Assembly: GCA_002293625.1 (NCBI GenBank)
Contig: DBDP01000062.1
Span: forward strand, 1-25,355
Source of the DNA: Clostridiales bacterium UBA929
Lineage (GTDB): Bacteria > Bacillota > Clostridia > Oscillospirales > UBA929
DNA length: 25,355 bases
Reading direction: 5' to 3'
The notes beneath the pieces were generated by a model, which was not told where the DNA came from, did not search any database, and saw only the letters and a program-made list of their open reading frames with translations. The translations under genes were made by a program, and so were the position numbers. Numbering within the stretch: position 1 is the stretch's first letter; each line of letters opens with the position of its first letter. Below, one piece after another: positions 12,366-20,080 of the stretch.

Positions 12366-13149
12366 GCCGATACCTCCCACGGATGTTCTTGTACGAAATC
12401 GCCGCCCATCGTGTCGCGCAGGGAATTCTTCATGAAGATTGGAATGCCGTGCAGTGCGCATTGGCGTTCAATACCCGTAATCCATTCGCGTTGCGGGATT
12501 ACCACCCTTTGCGGTTGCCGGTCTCCGCACCGATGATAATCCAATCGGCTTTTTGCCGATTCGTCACAATAAACGGGGCAAGTATAGGCTCAATGCTGAG
12601 AAAAGTGTTATGGCACTCACTAAAAAAGAATGGCATTTCATCATCAGTCACCGTTGACCCGAACCAAAAGTTTTTGTTCTCCGGCAATAATCCCAATTCG
12701 GCCAATTCGACGTACCGCTCCGGGTTCTTCGTCAGAAACAGATACCGATGTTGCGGAGCGGCGGCACAGGCGGCGAATACTTCACGTATCCACCCATACG
12801 GCACCCACTTCCCGAATAGGTCGGTCATGCTGCCGACAAAAATGTCTTTATGGGTCTTGACTCTCATAGGCTCGTCCAGCCTATACTTGTGAAACGTGGG
12901 ATCGAAGCCGAAGGGGAACGCCGCTCTGCGCCGCTTGCCGAACTTGTCCGCTATTTCCAGTGGAGCGTCCAGAACCGCCAGCCCGTCGTATGGATTGAAC
13001 GTCGTCGTTTGGCCGTTGAGCTCGTAGCCTTGAAATCTAATGACACGCTCTTTTGCGTAGCAGTACCGGCAGACGTTACCGGTGGGGCCAAAGCACCCCG
13101 TTACCGGATTCCATGTCATGTCGCACCACTCGATACCCGTCTTATTCAT
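12362..13149 (-). pseudogene. Phage Gp37/Gp68 family (DUF5131) protein, frameshifted
   Basis: From ATG 13149 (GGGGAGG ahead) the frame encodes TGIEWCDMTWNPVTGC, CRYCYAK, FGFDPTFH, KDIFVGSMTDLFG, FLTKNPERY, FGSTV and IIIGAETGNRKG. These are hallmarks of the Gp37/Gp68 family, whose clustered cysteines suggest a radical-SAM-like iron-sulphur site. It then stops at 12499. The rest of the family (VVIPQREWITGI, GIPIFMKNSLRDTMG, HPWEVSA) continues in the next frame to 12362. Adding one G to the GGG run at 12505-12507 would restore a 262-residue reading. This is a single-base deletion or an assembly error. Confidence 0.75.
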
Positions 13150-13693
13150 CGCCGTCCTCCCCGGTCGGCTCCTCGTAGGGGTAATCATTATCCGCGCCAT
13201 TCTCATCGTCGTCTGGGAATTTTCCCGGCAGGGCCAGTGGTTCTCCACCCGGCAGCGCGGGAGTGCTATAGACGCCTGACGTATGCTCCGCGTCATCGCC
13301 GTTATCGTCACAGTCTACCACCATGTACTCAGCGTCGAAAATATTTTGCTGGCCGTCGATGATTCCGCGCATGACCCATTCACCACGTTCCTTATCCCAA
13401 ACGAGCTCATAATTGCCGCCGAGGGTGCCGGTCTTTTCGTCCTTGTATTGCATGACCGAACTGACCTTGTGGTCGAACTTGGGAATGATAACATCACGCG
13501 GAATATCATCGCCAGACGCTTGCTTGGTTCTTTCAAGGCTGATTTTGAGCTTCACGGTCAGCTCCGCAGCTTCGCTTTCTTTCTGCTCCATGTTATGTAG
13601 GGTTTTCTTCAACACCACGTTGAAGTCAGTTTTGAGGGCGTTGAACGTGTCGTCGTTCAGATTCAAAGCCCAGTCGTTAGGGTTGTAACTCAT
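13142..13693 (-). CDS. Hypothetical phage protein with acidic tail
   Basis: A 183-aa protein from ATG 13693, with AGGAGG well placed ahead; an ATG two codons earlier is too close to the site. N-terminal helical residues with many Lys/Glu are followed by strands (LTVKLKISLERTK, PKFDHKVSSVMQYKDEKTGT, NYELVWDKERGEWVMRG). A strongly acidic, Pro/Gly-rich disordered tail (PDDDENGADNDYPYEEPTG) ends it. The tail resembles those of ssDNA-binding partners, but the fold is not recognised. It lies between RusA and the Gp37/Gp68 gene and overlaps the latter by 8 nt. Confidence 0.6.
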   Translation of the reverse strand: MSYNPNDWALNLNDDTFNALKTDFNVVLKKTLHNMEQKESEAAELTVKLKISLERTKQASGDDIPRDVIIPKFDHKVSSVMQYKDEKTGTLGGNYELVWDKERGEWVMRGIIDGQQNIFDAEYMVVDCDDNGDDAEHTSGVYSTPALPGGEPLALPGKFPDDDENGADNDYPYEEPTGEDGDE

Positions 13694-13705
13694 TACCATT
13701 TCCTC

Positions 13706-14125
13706 CTATATGTTTTGAATGGAGACTTCCAGCCTCGGATACCGTGAGTAAAACTTCCGAATTTGCGTGTCTACAATCTGAGCGTCATCATGGTAAGCTA
13801 TTTGGTTCAAACTGTCAGCAACGACCTTGAGGATGTTATCGGCGTCCGGCTTCTTCGTGGGCCGGATTTCGCCTTTCTCCATCGCCGCTTTTTTCTTCTT
13901 GCTCACGCTCTCCGGGATGGCATAGTAGGCACGAATGCGAAGGTCTAGCATGACGCCCGGCTCAAACTTCTTGCTCCCGCATTGCTGTCTGAACTCCGTT
14001 CTGATGAGATTCTCATAGACTACCGTTTTGTCCGGTGTCCGGGCGTTTACGTGGCCGTTGATGGTGGAGAACTTAGGACGGCCCTTGCCTTGCGGAGCAC
14101 CGGGTACGTTAAACGCGATTTTCAT
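13706..14125 (-). CDS. rusA: RusA-family Holliday junction resolvase
   Basis: A 139-aa endonuclease that would resolve four-way junctions formed during phage recombination and replication. It opens with FNVPGAPQGKGRPKFS, typical of RusA. KPDADNILKVVADSLNQIAY and HDDAQIV supply the conserved catalytic and metal-binding Asp residues. The C-terminal strand RKFYSRYPRLEVSI completes the fold. Length is normal. It follows the DnaC-like gene by 3 nt in the early operon. Confidence 0.9.
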   Translation of the reverse strand: MKIAFNVPGAPQGKGRPKFSTINGHVNARTPDKTVVYENLIRTEFRQQCGSKKFEPGVMLDLRIRAYYAIPESVSKKKKAAMEKGEIRPTKKPDADNILKVVADSLNQIAYHDDAQIVDTQIRKFYSRYPRLEVSIQNI

Positions 14126-14128
14126 TCC

Positions 14129-15016
14129 TCAGTCGCCCTCCTCAAATAATTTCTGCATTTCCCGCTGCCTCACGACTGTCTCGTGCTTTCTCCATGATGG
14201 GCTGGTAAATTCAACAGGATAACAAACCTCAAAAACCCGGTCGTATATCCGGGAGTACCTAATGTCTGCCGCGGCTTGCATTTCCGCTGGAGTCAGGTTG
14301 GTCGTGAGTATCATGGGCTTGCCCGACCTGTACCGGCTGTCGATGACGTTGTAGACCTTTTCAAGCGCGTAGTCTGTGCTGCGCTCGGCTCCGAGGTCGT
14401 CGATGATGAGCAGCTTCGGCCTCATCAGGCGGGTCATGAACTTATCCTCATCATCGTCGCTGCGGAAGTTTTGTGTGTTCTGGAGAATTTTCACGAATGA
14501 GGTCATCACCACCGGCACAAACCGGCTCATGAGGGTATTGGCTATACAAGCCGCCGTGTGGGTCTTGCCCGTCCCAATTCCACCGTAAAGCAGGAGACCT
14601 TGATTTCTCTCGACCATGACCGTGAACTTATCGGCATACCGCTTACAAATTTTGAACTGCCGGGCATTGTGCTTATTCTTGTCGTATGTAGCAAATGTCG
14701 AGGAAAAAAACTTGGCGTCCATGAGGCTCGCGGACTTCAAAGCATGGAGCCGTTGCATCTCCTCGCGCATCTTTTGTTTGTCCTGTTTTTCCTCATTTAT
14801 CGCCCGTCGGCAATCACACATCACCGGAACCCTAAATTGCTTATCCTGAATCTCCACGAGGTGCTGCATGGCCCCCTTGCACTTCTCGCAATGGATGAGA
14901 CCATCGCTCTCGTCAACGTAAGATCCGTCATTGATACCGACGTTCTTCTCGACGGCATTCACGAGCATCTGGAACATATCGCTGCCTGTAAAGGTCTTTT
15001 GCAGCCCATCGGTCAT
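14129..15016 (-). CDS. DnaC/IstB-type helicase loader ATPase
   Basis: A 295-aa AAA+ protein predicted to load the replicative helicase at the phage origin. An N-terminal zinc-finger-like region has CEKC near residue 43 and CDC near 67. Walker A is GGIGTGKTH (about 145-153) and Walker B is LLIIDDLGAERST (about 202-214); an arginine-finger region follows (RYRSGKPMILTTNLTP). The ATG at 15016 has GGTGAT ahead; GTG 15025 is an alternative. Order replisome organiser, loader, resolvase is standard for siphophages of Bacillota. Confidence 0.9.
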   Translation of the reverse strand: MTDGLQKTFTGSDMFQMLVNAVEKNVGINDGSYVDESDGLIHCEKCKGAMQHLVEIQDKQFRVPVMCDCRRAINEEKQDKQKMREEMQRLHALKSASLMDAKFFSSTFATYDKNKHNARQFKICKRYADKFTVMVERNQGLLLYGGIGTGKTHTAACIANTLMSRFVPVVMTSFVKILQNTQNFRSDDDEDKFMTRLMRPKLLIIDDLGAERSTDYALEKVYNVIDSRYRSGKPMILTTNLTPAEMQAAADIRYSRIYDRVFEVCYPVEFTSPSWRKHETVVRQREMQKLFEEGD

Positions 15017-15017
15017 G

Positions 15018-15860
15018 TTAATCACCGTCCCTGTCTATCCTGCTGTTCTCTAGCTCCCGGTACGCCGCCTCGAACGGGTCCTCGCATTCCTGCTTCTTAG
15101 TGTCCTGCTTAGGCAGAAAATCTCTGAACGGCGTCGCGTCTCCCAAAAACGTCTTGCCCTGCTTTATGTACCGAGGCGCTGTCTTGTCTCGCTTGCACTG
15201 CTCGGCGTAGGCTTTCGCGGCTTGGAGCAGCTCCTCCTCAGAAAAACCATCATTAAGACGTGCCTGATATTTCTTGTAGGCTTGTCCCTTGTCGTCCTTG
15301 CGGGGGTAGGCAGACCAGAACACCTCAAAATGTGTCTCGTACTGCTTGTTCCCCCTTTTCACCTGAACAGAATCCCCACCTGACTCACCGACGCCCTCCG
15401 GGGCGGAGGCCCCATGTGTTATTTTCTGTTCTGTTCTATTCTGTTCTATTCTATTAGGGTCGAGCTGTTCCCGAACATTCGACGATGAATCGTTGAGCGT
15501 TCGTCGAACAATCGTCGAATCATCATCCTCTGGCGCAGGTAAGCGGCTTTTCTGCGGCCTATCAACCTTTTGCCAGACGCTCCAATTCGTGAGGTTGTAA
15601 TACTCGTTGCCCCCGCAATCGTAGAACAGGATGGACATGTTCTCGGCAATCTCATCCAGAGACCGCTCTATGTCACCTTTGAGCATTTCCTCGTCATAGG
15701 GGAAAAGCGTGTTTTTGATGTACTGCGGATTGGCACGACCGCGCCCATCATCGTCCGCTTGCGAGAAGAGGCCAATAAAAACCAACTTAGCAAGTGTTGA
15801 TAGCTTCCCGAAATCTTGGCTTTGCCATATTCCGGGGTCTATCATTCGTTTTCTCGCCAC
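15018..15860 (-). CDS. Phage replisome organiser (DnaD-like N-terminal domain)
   Basis: A 280-aa protein that probably binds the phage origin and recruits the loader. The N-terminus RKRMIDPGIWQSQDFGKLST and LAKLVFIGLFSQADDDGRGR is typical of the group. It is a winged-helix domain, followed by YYNLTNWSVWQKVDRPQKS. A low-complexity linker (NRIEQNRTEQK) leads to a helical C-terminal domain with FWSAYPRKDDKGQAYKKY. I chose GTG 15860 because it gives the family's usual (M/V)ARKRMIDP start; an ATG at 15845 and an upstream ATG at 15902 are possible. The linker region 15300-15480 contains short repeats of TTCTGTTCTATTCTG type. Confidence 0.85.
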   Translation of the reverse strand: MARKRMIDPGIWQSQDFGKLSTLAKLVFIGLFSQADDDGRGRANPQYIKNTLFPYDEEMLKGDIERSLDEIAENMSILFYDCGGNEYYNLTNWSVWQKVDRPQKSRLPAPEDDDSTIVRRTLNDSSSNVREQLDPNRIEQNRTEQKITHGASAPEGVGESGGDSVQVKRGNKQYETHFEVFWSAYPRKDDKGQAYKKYQARLNDGFSEEELLQAAKAYAEQCKRDKTAPRYIKQGKTFLGDATPFRDFLPKQDTKKQECEDPFEAAYRELENSRIDRDGD

Positions 15861-15919
15861 CTCGCTTAACCCCCCCTGTCTGTATACTTCTTGATAAAGC
15901 ATCCCCCCATTGCTGATTA

Positions 15920-16792
15920 TTAAGGCGTTTCATCGTTTTCATGGGGTGCTTCGTCCTCCCATTCGTCGGTCCGCACCATAACCGCCACCCACACCGAAGT
16001 AGGCATATCGGTAGTTGATGATAAACCAAACTCGGCGAGTATCCTGCCAAGCGTATCGTTAGCCTTTTTCCCGAATCTACTTTTGGCCTTTTTGAAGAGT
16101 TCTTGCCGCTGCTCCTGAGTGATGGGCGGGTCATCCTCCGGCTGCGTCGGCTTCCCGGCTGTGACTTCGGTGTATTCGACCGGGATTGCCCCGGATGCGA
16201 CGAGCTCTTCTTCCGAGTAGAGTCCTTCAAAATCTTTCGGGAATGCTTCTCTGGCACACTGGCTGATGGCGACCTTGTTAATCATCGTCGCCGGCTTGCT
16301 TTTCCAATTCGCCATGCCTTTGTTATACTCCGAGAACGCAACTTCCTTAAAAGTGACGCGCTCTTTTCCAGCTCTCTCGAAATACACCTTACACCAGCCG
16401 CCTAAAAGTTCCTCTCCGGGGTACACGCAGCACCCTTCCTTTTGGACAATCTGGTCGCCCCGTTTGACGGTGATGCCGTCCTGTTTGTACAGGTATTCGG
16501 GGTGCTCGTATGCACGTCGCATATAGGCATCCTTGCCGACGACCATCTGCGCCGGGTCATCTTTTGAATATTTAATCAGGTATACATCGCCATACACACG
16601 AGGGTCAAGCCCCTGCGACCGGCAGGTATTGATGAAAAACAGAATCTCTTGGTCGGTGACAAACTCCGCGCGACCTCTCACGAGTTGTCGCTTTGCGAAG
16701 TCCATGTCCAGTTCGACCATGACGCCGCGCACCTCGTACTTGACAGAGAGGGCGTTTTGCTCGGCTATGCTCAATGCTGTTGTTCCGTTCAT
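15920..16792 (-). CDS. bet: Bet/RecT-type single-strand annealing protein
   Basis: A 290-aa recombinase that anneals complementary single strands in phage recombination, related to lambda Beta. Landmarks are EFVTDQEILFFINTCRSQGL, DPRVYGDVYLIKY, QMVVGKDAYMRRA, GGWCKVYFERAGK and NKGMANWKSKPATMINKVA followed by AFP. The C-terminus is a variable, acidic helix bundle. It lies downstream of a nuclease (17376-17987) that would supply resected ends, forming an annealase-exonuclease pair. No ssb gene is seen in the operon. Confidence 0.9.
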   Translation of the reverse strand: MNGTTALSIAEQNALSVKYEVRGVMVELDMDFAKRQLVRGRAEFVTDQEILFFINTCRSQGLDPRVYGDVYLIKYSKDDPAQMVVGKDAYMRRAYEHPEYLYKQDGITVKRGDQIVQKEGCCVYPGEELLGGWCKVYFERAGKERVTFKEVAFSEYNKGMANWKSKPATMINKVAISQCAREAFPKDFEGLYSEEELVASGAIPVEYTEVTAGKPTQPEDDPPITQEQRQELFKKAKSRFGKKANDTLGRILAEFGLSSTTDMPTSVWVAVMVRTDEWEDEAPHENDETP

Positions 16793-16797
16793 GGTTT

Positions 16798-17370
16798 TTA
16801 CCTCCTGATACTCGTTTTTATGGTTTCTCGATAGGTGACGCCGGGAATCTGAATCTGGCCTTTACTGGCTCGGATAAGCCTGATTACCGCCTTATCGTCC
16901 ACCGGGCGGAGCTCCATGCCGTTGAACGTGATGGGGACCTGCGCCCCGTCGATGGACACGACCTCCCAGTCTTTCGACTGGCTGACGCCCTGTGCTTTGG
17001 GCGGGGCTACGTTGACCGCTACATTGCGGCTCATACTGTCGGCCATCGTCCGCTTCAAAATCTGCTCTGCTCTGGCGAGAGGGGTGAGCATCTTTTTCTC
17101 GCCGTCGCACAGCACCTTGTGGAGCTTGTTGGCCGCGTCTTTCTTGGGCTTCCAGAAAGCTATGACGCCCGCCTGAAACGTCTTGAGCCTCTTGCCGAAC
17201 TCAGCGGCCGCGCTGTACTGCTCATCGCTCTCGATGATGATGGACTCGGCCTCCAGTTCAATCGCTGTTGCCGACTGCGAGAGAGCGACCTCCTCGCTGT
17301 TGCTCTGGACCGGGAGAACCGCCACCACGGACTCGTTCTCCGTCTGAATCGTCGCCGCTGCTGCTTGCAT
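16798..17370 (-). CDS. Conserved phage coiled-coil protein of unknown function
   Basis: A 190-aa helical protein from ATG 17370, with GGGAGG about 8 nt ahead. After a variable N-terminus comes EQYSAAAEFGKRLKTFQAGV and FWKPKKDAANKLHKVLCDGE, a coiled-coil pattern shared by many phage proteins encoded next to annealases. The C-terminal part (KDWEVVSIDGAQVPITF, IPGVTYRE) is a small conserved domain. Context between the nuclease and Bet genes suggests a part in recombination. No enzymatic motif is seen. Confidence 0.7.
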   Translation of the reverse strand: MQAAAATIQTENESVVAVLPVQSNSEEVALSQSATAIELEAESIIIESDEQYSAAAEFGKRLKTFQAGVIAFWKPKKDAANKLHKVLCDGEKKMLTPLARAEQILKRTMADSMSRNVAVNVAPPKAQGVSQSKDWEVVSIDGAQVPITFNGMELRPVDDKAVIRLIRASKGQIQIPGVTYRETIKTSIRR

Positions 17371-17375
17371 ACTGA

Positions 17376-17987
17376 TTACCTCCCATATTTTTTCAGATAG
17401 TTGTAGAGCGCGAGGCAGGAGCCGAATACCTCCCACGCCTCGATGTCGCCCGGCTGATGCCAAATCATTTCGTACTGTCCGTCCTTTCGGAGCTGGACAA
17501 TCGCCTTTGCGTCGAACTTGAAGCTGTGGCTGTCATAGGCTCTGGCGTAGGCTTCAAGCTGGACCCGCGTGAGCATTTCTAAAATCTGCGCCGACGTTTT
17601 GAAGTCAACGCACACAACCTTTTTGTCGATGACGCAGGACAGGTCGGTCGTCCCCGCGAACCTCAATGCCCGGTGATATACCCGGCTCTCCGCGTCTATA
17701 AGCTGTGGAGCCTTTTCCTCCCACCACAGCCTGAACGCCCGATAATACCCCTCGTGCTCCGGTGGAACATCGTCAACTTGAAACTTGAGCCAGTTCTCAA
17801 TGGCTTGGTGAACAGCCGTCCCGCGCTTAGATGCCGCCGCGAGGATATTGTCGTCAATCGCGCCGTAGTAGGCTTGGCTCAGTGGTCGCATGACTGTCGT
17901 GACGCTCGGTATCTGAATGCCGTTCAGCATGTAGAGGTGGTGACGCTCATCGAACGCGAGCTCCGGGAATTTTGGTATAGAAATCAT
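17376..17987 (-). CDS. PD-(D/E)XK exonuclease (Cas4/RecB-like)
   Basis: A 203-aa nuclease from ATG 17987, with GAGAGGAG ahead. The core is intact: RGTAVHQAIE around His60, FAGTTDL with Asp115, VVCVDFKTS with Asp128 and Lys130, then RVQLEAYARAY with the helical Gln143. This is the AddB/Cas4-like lineage without a visible iron-sulphur cysteine set. It most likely resects DNA ends for the Bet annealase. The start overlaps the stop of the hydrolase gene by ATGA. Confidence 0.85.
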   Translation of the reverse strand: MISIPKFPELAFDERHHLYMLNGIQIPSVTTVMRPLSQAYYGAIDDNILAAASKRGTAVHQAIENWLKFQVDDVPPEHEGYYRAFRLWWEEKAPQLIDAESRVYHRALRFAGTTDLSCVIDKKVVCVDFKTSAQILEMLTRVQLEAYARAYDSHSFKFDAKAIVQLRKDGQYEMIWHQPGDIEAWEVFGSCLALYNYLKKYGR

Positions 17988-18715
17988 TTCAGGTACTCCT
18001 CTCGGAACCAATTGTGAGTACCGTCGCCGTCAAAAAACAGGTAAGGTCGTGAATTCGCATATGGAGCAAGGATAGGAGCAGCTTGTCCGCTCTCCCATTT
18101 TCCCGCTTCTTCACGGCAAAGCTCATAGATGTCGGGATCAACTGGGTAACTCTCCGAATATCCCGCAAACTGATTAGGTTGCGTTATCACTTCCCCGACG
18201 CTATCTCCAAACTCTTTATCCACCCGTTGGAATATCGTCCAGACGACCAGTCTTTGCTCGTCGGGAGAACACCCACGAGCTTCACCCCAAACCGTTTGCG
18301 CCAACATCGCTATCTCATGTTCCTCCAAAGCTGGTGTGAAGGTTATAGCTTCACCGCCCTCCAAGTGCAGGGTAGGTTTCGAGCTTTGCGTCGTGAATTC
18401 TGATGGTTTCGGGATTTGCGTTGGGATTTCTGCTACGGATGGAACCGCGCTCACTGCTTCGGTCGTCGTGTATGTATGCCGTGTCATGTTTACTGGATTT
18501 ACTTCTTCCGGCGGTACATCCAGTACCTTTATCAATACGACCATCATAACCATTCCTAACAAGAGAAACATTGATCGAATCGCGACTCTTTTGTCCAAAG
18601 GCCGAGAATAACCACGCCGTTTCCCTTCTTGCATTTTCCTCGGCCTCGACGAGTTCCGCATTGGTGTAAATTCCGTACTCTTCGGCGAGTAGTCTCCGCA
18701 TTGATTCTGTTTCAT
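17984..18715 (-). CDS. SleB-like cell-wall hydrolase with N-terminal membrane anchor
   Basis: A 243-aa protein with a basic N-terminus, one membrane helix at about residues 47-63, a Thr/Pro/Ser-rich linker and a C-terminal hydrolase domain. That domain has MLAQTVWGEARGCSPDEQRL, WTIFQRVD and ITQPNQFAGYS, the SleB/CwlJ pattern with the catalytic Glu in GEARG. It would cleave peptidoglycan outside the membrane. It is odd in an early recombination operon. The first 30 codons overlap a different frame starting at ATG 18719 (MNETESMRRLLAEEYGIYTN), which resembles short phage proteins. The true start may therefore be 18661 or 18631, and the region may be a fusion of two genes. Confidence 0.7.
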   Translation of the reverse strand: MKQNQCGDYSPKSTEFTPMRNSSRPRKMQEGKRRGYSRPLDKRVAIRSMFLLLGMVMMVVLIKVLDVPPEEVNPVNMTRHTYTTTEAVSAVPSVAEIPTQIPKPSEFTTQSSKPTLHLEGGEAITFTPALEEHEIAMLAQTVWGEARGCSPDEQRLVVWTIFQRVDKEFGDSVGEVITQPNQFAGYSESYPVDPDIYELCREEAGKWESGQAAPILAPYANSRPYLFFDGDGTHNWFREEYLK

Positions 18716-19218
18716 TCATTTTCACCACCCACTGAAATTGCCTTTTGGCAGGTTAGTCTAAGTTCGCCTATTGTCTGTGCAATGCTGTCTAAATAATTGA
18801 GAACACCTTCCAATGTCGGAAGTTCATCTGAGCTGATTTTTCCGTCGGCAGCGATGTTAACTAGCTGATTTTTGGCATCTTCGGCGGCTTCCGGAGAAAA
18901 TGCTTTAATAATTTTCACCGTCGCCAGCTCAATGCTGTTTATGGTGGTTGGAATTGGTGTTCCCTGCCCGATCGGGCAATCATTCGCGCAATAATAGCAT
19001 TTCAATTCCGGGGCCTTGTACAAATCAGCCATCATCACAACGGCATCCGGCGGAACCATTTTTGTCAGACCCAGCTCATAATTCGCGAGTGTGGAGGACG
19101 ATACGCCCAAAAGTTCTGCCGCGCTTTCACGACTGGATAGTTTCTCGTTGTATTTTGCGGCCTTTTTTCTACAACGAAAATAAATGTTTTCCTTGCTTGT
19201 CGCACATGCATGTTCCAT
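18712..19218 (-). CDS. XRE-family regulator with C-terminal extension
   Basis: A 168-aa protein from ATG 19218 (AAGGTGA about 7 nt ahead). The helix-turn-helix is LSSRESAAELLGVSSSTLAN, then YELGLTKMVPPDAVVMMADL. Next comes a Cys pair, CYYCANDCPIG, and a helical domain with KISSDELPTLEGVLNYLDSI. This XRE-plus-C-terminal form is frequent in Clostridia prophages near the immunity region. It starts the leftward operon after the Cro-like gene. Confidence 0.8.
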   Translation of the reverse strand: MEHACATSKENIYFRCRKKAAKYNEKLSSRESAAELLGVSSSTLANYELGLTKMVPPDAVVMMADLYKAPELKCYYCANDCPIGQGTPIPTTINSIELATVKIIKAFSPEAAEDAKNQLVNIAADGKISSDELPTLEGVLNYLDSIAQTIGELRLTCQKAISVGGENE

Positions 19219-19266
19219 GTTCAATCACCTTACTTTCAGGTATACTATGATTGTGGTACTGGCATG

Positions 19267-19488
19267 CTAGTTACCGTCTGGCAAGTTCCCGTCAAAAAAA
19301 ATAACGTTAACCTGCTGTAAGGTAAGAGAAAGAGCAGTTGCCAATGCTTGAATCTCATTGATGTCAAAAGGTATGTGTCCAAAGAGCTTCTTGTCGAAGG
19401 AAACCCTCGACTTCTGAATTACGTCAGCCATTTCTTTTGAACCGACTTTCTTTCGCAGCATTGCTACCTTCATCTCGGTGGTATTCAA
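19267..19488 (-). CDS. Cro-like small DNA-binding regulator
   Basis: A 73-aa protein starting at TTG 19488, supported by GGAGGAGGTGAG about 7 nt ahead; the next ATG (19473) is too far. MKVAMLRKKVGSKEMADVIQ and FDINEIQALATALSLTLQQV form a degenerate helix-turn-helix like DUF739-type phage repressors. It is divergent from the CI-like repressor across 19489-19634, with its own consensus promoter. It likely controls the lytic or early direction. Confidence 0.75.
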   Translation of the reverse strand: MNTTEMKVAMLRKKVGSKEMADVIQKSRVSFDKKLFGHIPFDINEIQALATALSLTLQQVNVIFFDGNLPDGN

Positions 19489-19528
19489 ATTCTCACCTCC
19501 TCCGAGCTAAGATTGGTTCCACATTCTT

Positions 19529-19602
19529 ATTCTAACTTACGTATCGGTAATTGTCAATAGGATTATTATCATTTGTGCAAGAAATATTTTAAGTCCTATA
19601 AT
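19529..19602. promoter_or_regulatory. Divergent immunity promoters with an operator-like palindrome
   Basis: Leftward: TTGACA (19557-19552), 17 bp, TAGAAT (19534-19529). Rightward: TTGTGC (19573-19578), 18 bp, TATAAT (19597-19602). The near-palindrome TTACGTATCGGTAA (19537-19550) fills the leftward spacer and is the best operator candidate for the CI-like repressor. Confidence 0.65.
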
Positions 19603-19634
19603 TTGATGTTATACTGCAAAATGGAGGTGTTACT

Positions 19635-20024
19635 ATGGACAACGCATTGTTTTCTAATATCTTACGAGAGTTATTGTCTTCTCGTGGGATAAGCCAAAAA
19701 TGGCTCGCAGATGAAGCCGATACAACCGAAGCGACAATCTCTCGCTACATTGCCGGCAAAAATCAACCCGAAATCAACATCGTAGTTAGAATCGCAAAAG
19801 CCCTTCGTGTCTCAGTAGACTATCTCTGCGGTCTTACTGACAGCCCAACGCCCAAAGAATCTCTTGGTCCGGAACTTCATTTGCTCATGCGCTGTTATGA
19901 CCGCGCAGATTCACACGACAAAAAAACTCTGTGGACAATTCTTGAGCGGTACATGACTCTTGAGGAGCGAGAAAGACCGCTAAGTTCGAGTTTCATGGAA
20001 GCCAAGAAAGAGAAGACCGGATAA
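19635..20024 (+). CDS. CI-like XRE repressor of the prophage
   Basis: A 129-aa protein with a full N-terminal HTH_3 domain (ISQKWLADEADTTEATISRY, then AGKNQPEINIVVRIAKAL) and YLCGLTDSP, the usual end of the fold. The C-terminal 65 residues are helical and lack the LexA/S24-type peptidase Ser-Lys motif, so induction would not be by RecA-driven self-cleavage. GGAGGTG precedes the ATG. It faces the Cro-like gene, and a serine recombinase follows on the same strand. Confidence 0.85.
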   Translation: MDNALFSNILRELLSSRGISQKWLADEADTTEATISRYIAGKNQPEINIVVRIAKALRVSVDYLCGLTDSPTPKESLGPELHLLMRCYDRADSHDKKTLWTILERYMTLEERERPLSSSFMEAKKEKTG

Positions 20025-20080
20025 GGTCGTATTGGCACGATGGGAATATCACTCACCTCGTCTGTTACGAGGACTAAGGG

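Noticed and set aside
12499..12515. Programmed -1 frameshift in the Gp37/Gp68 gene
   Set aside because: The zero-frame codons CGC AAA GGG do not form an X XXY YYZ slippery heptamer, and no strong downstream pseudoknot was evident. A base deletion is simpler.
15400..15470. Short tandem-like TTCTGTTCTATTCTG stretch as a repeat array or CRISPR
   Set aside because: It encodes the low-complexity NRIEQNRTEQ linker of the replisome organiser and has no spacer structure.
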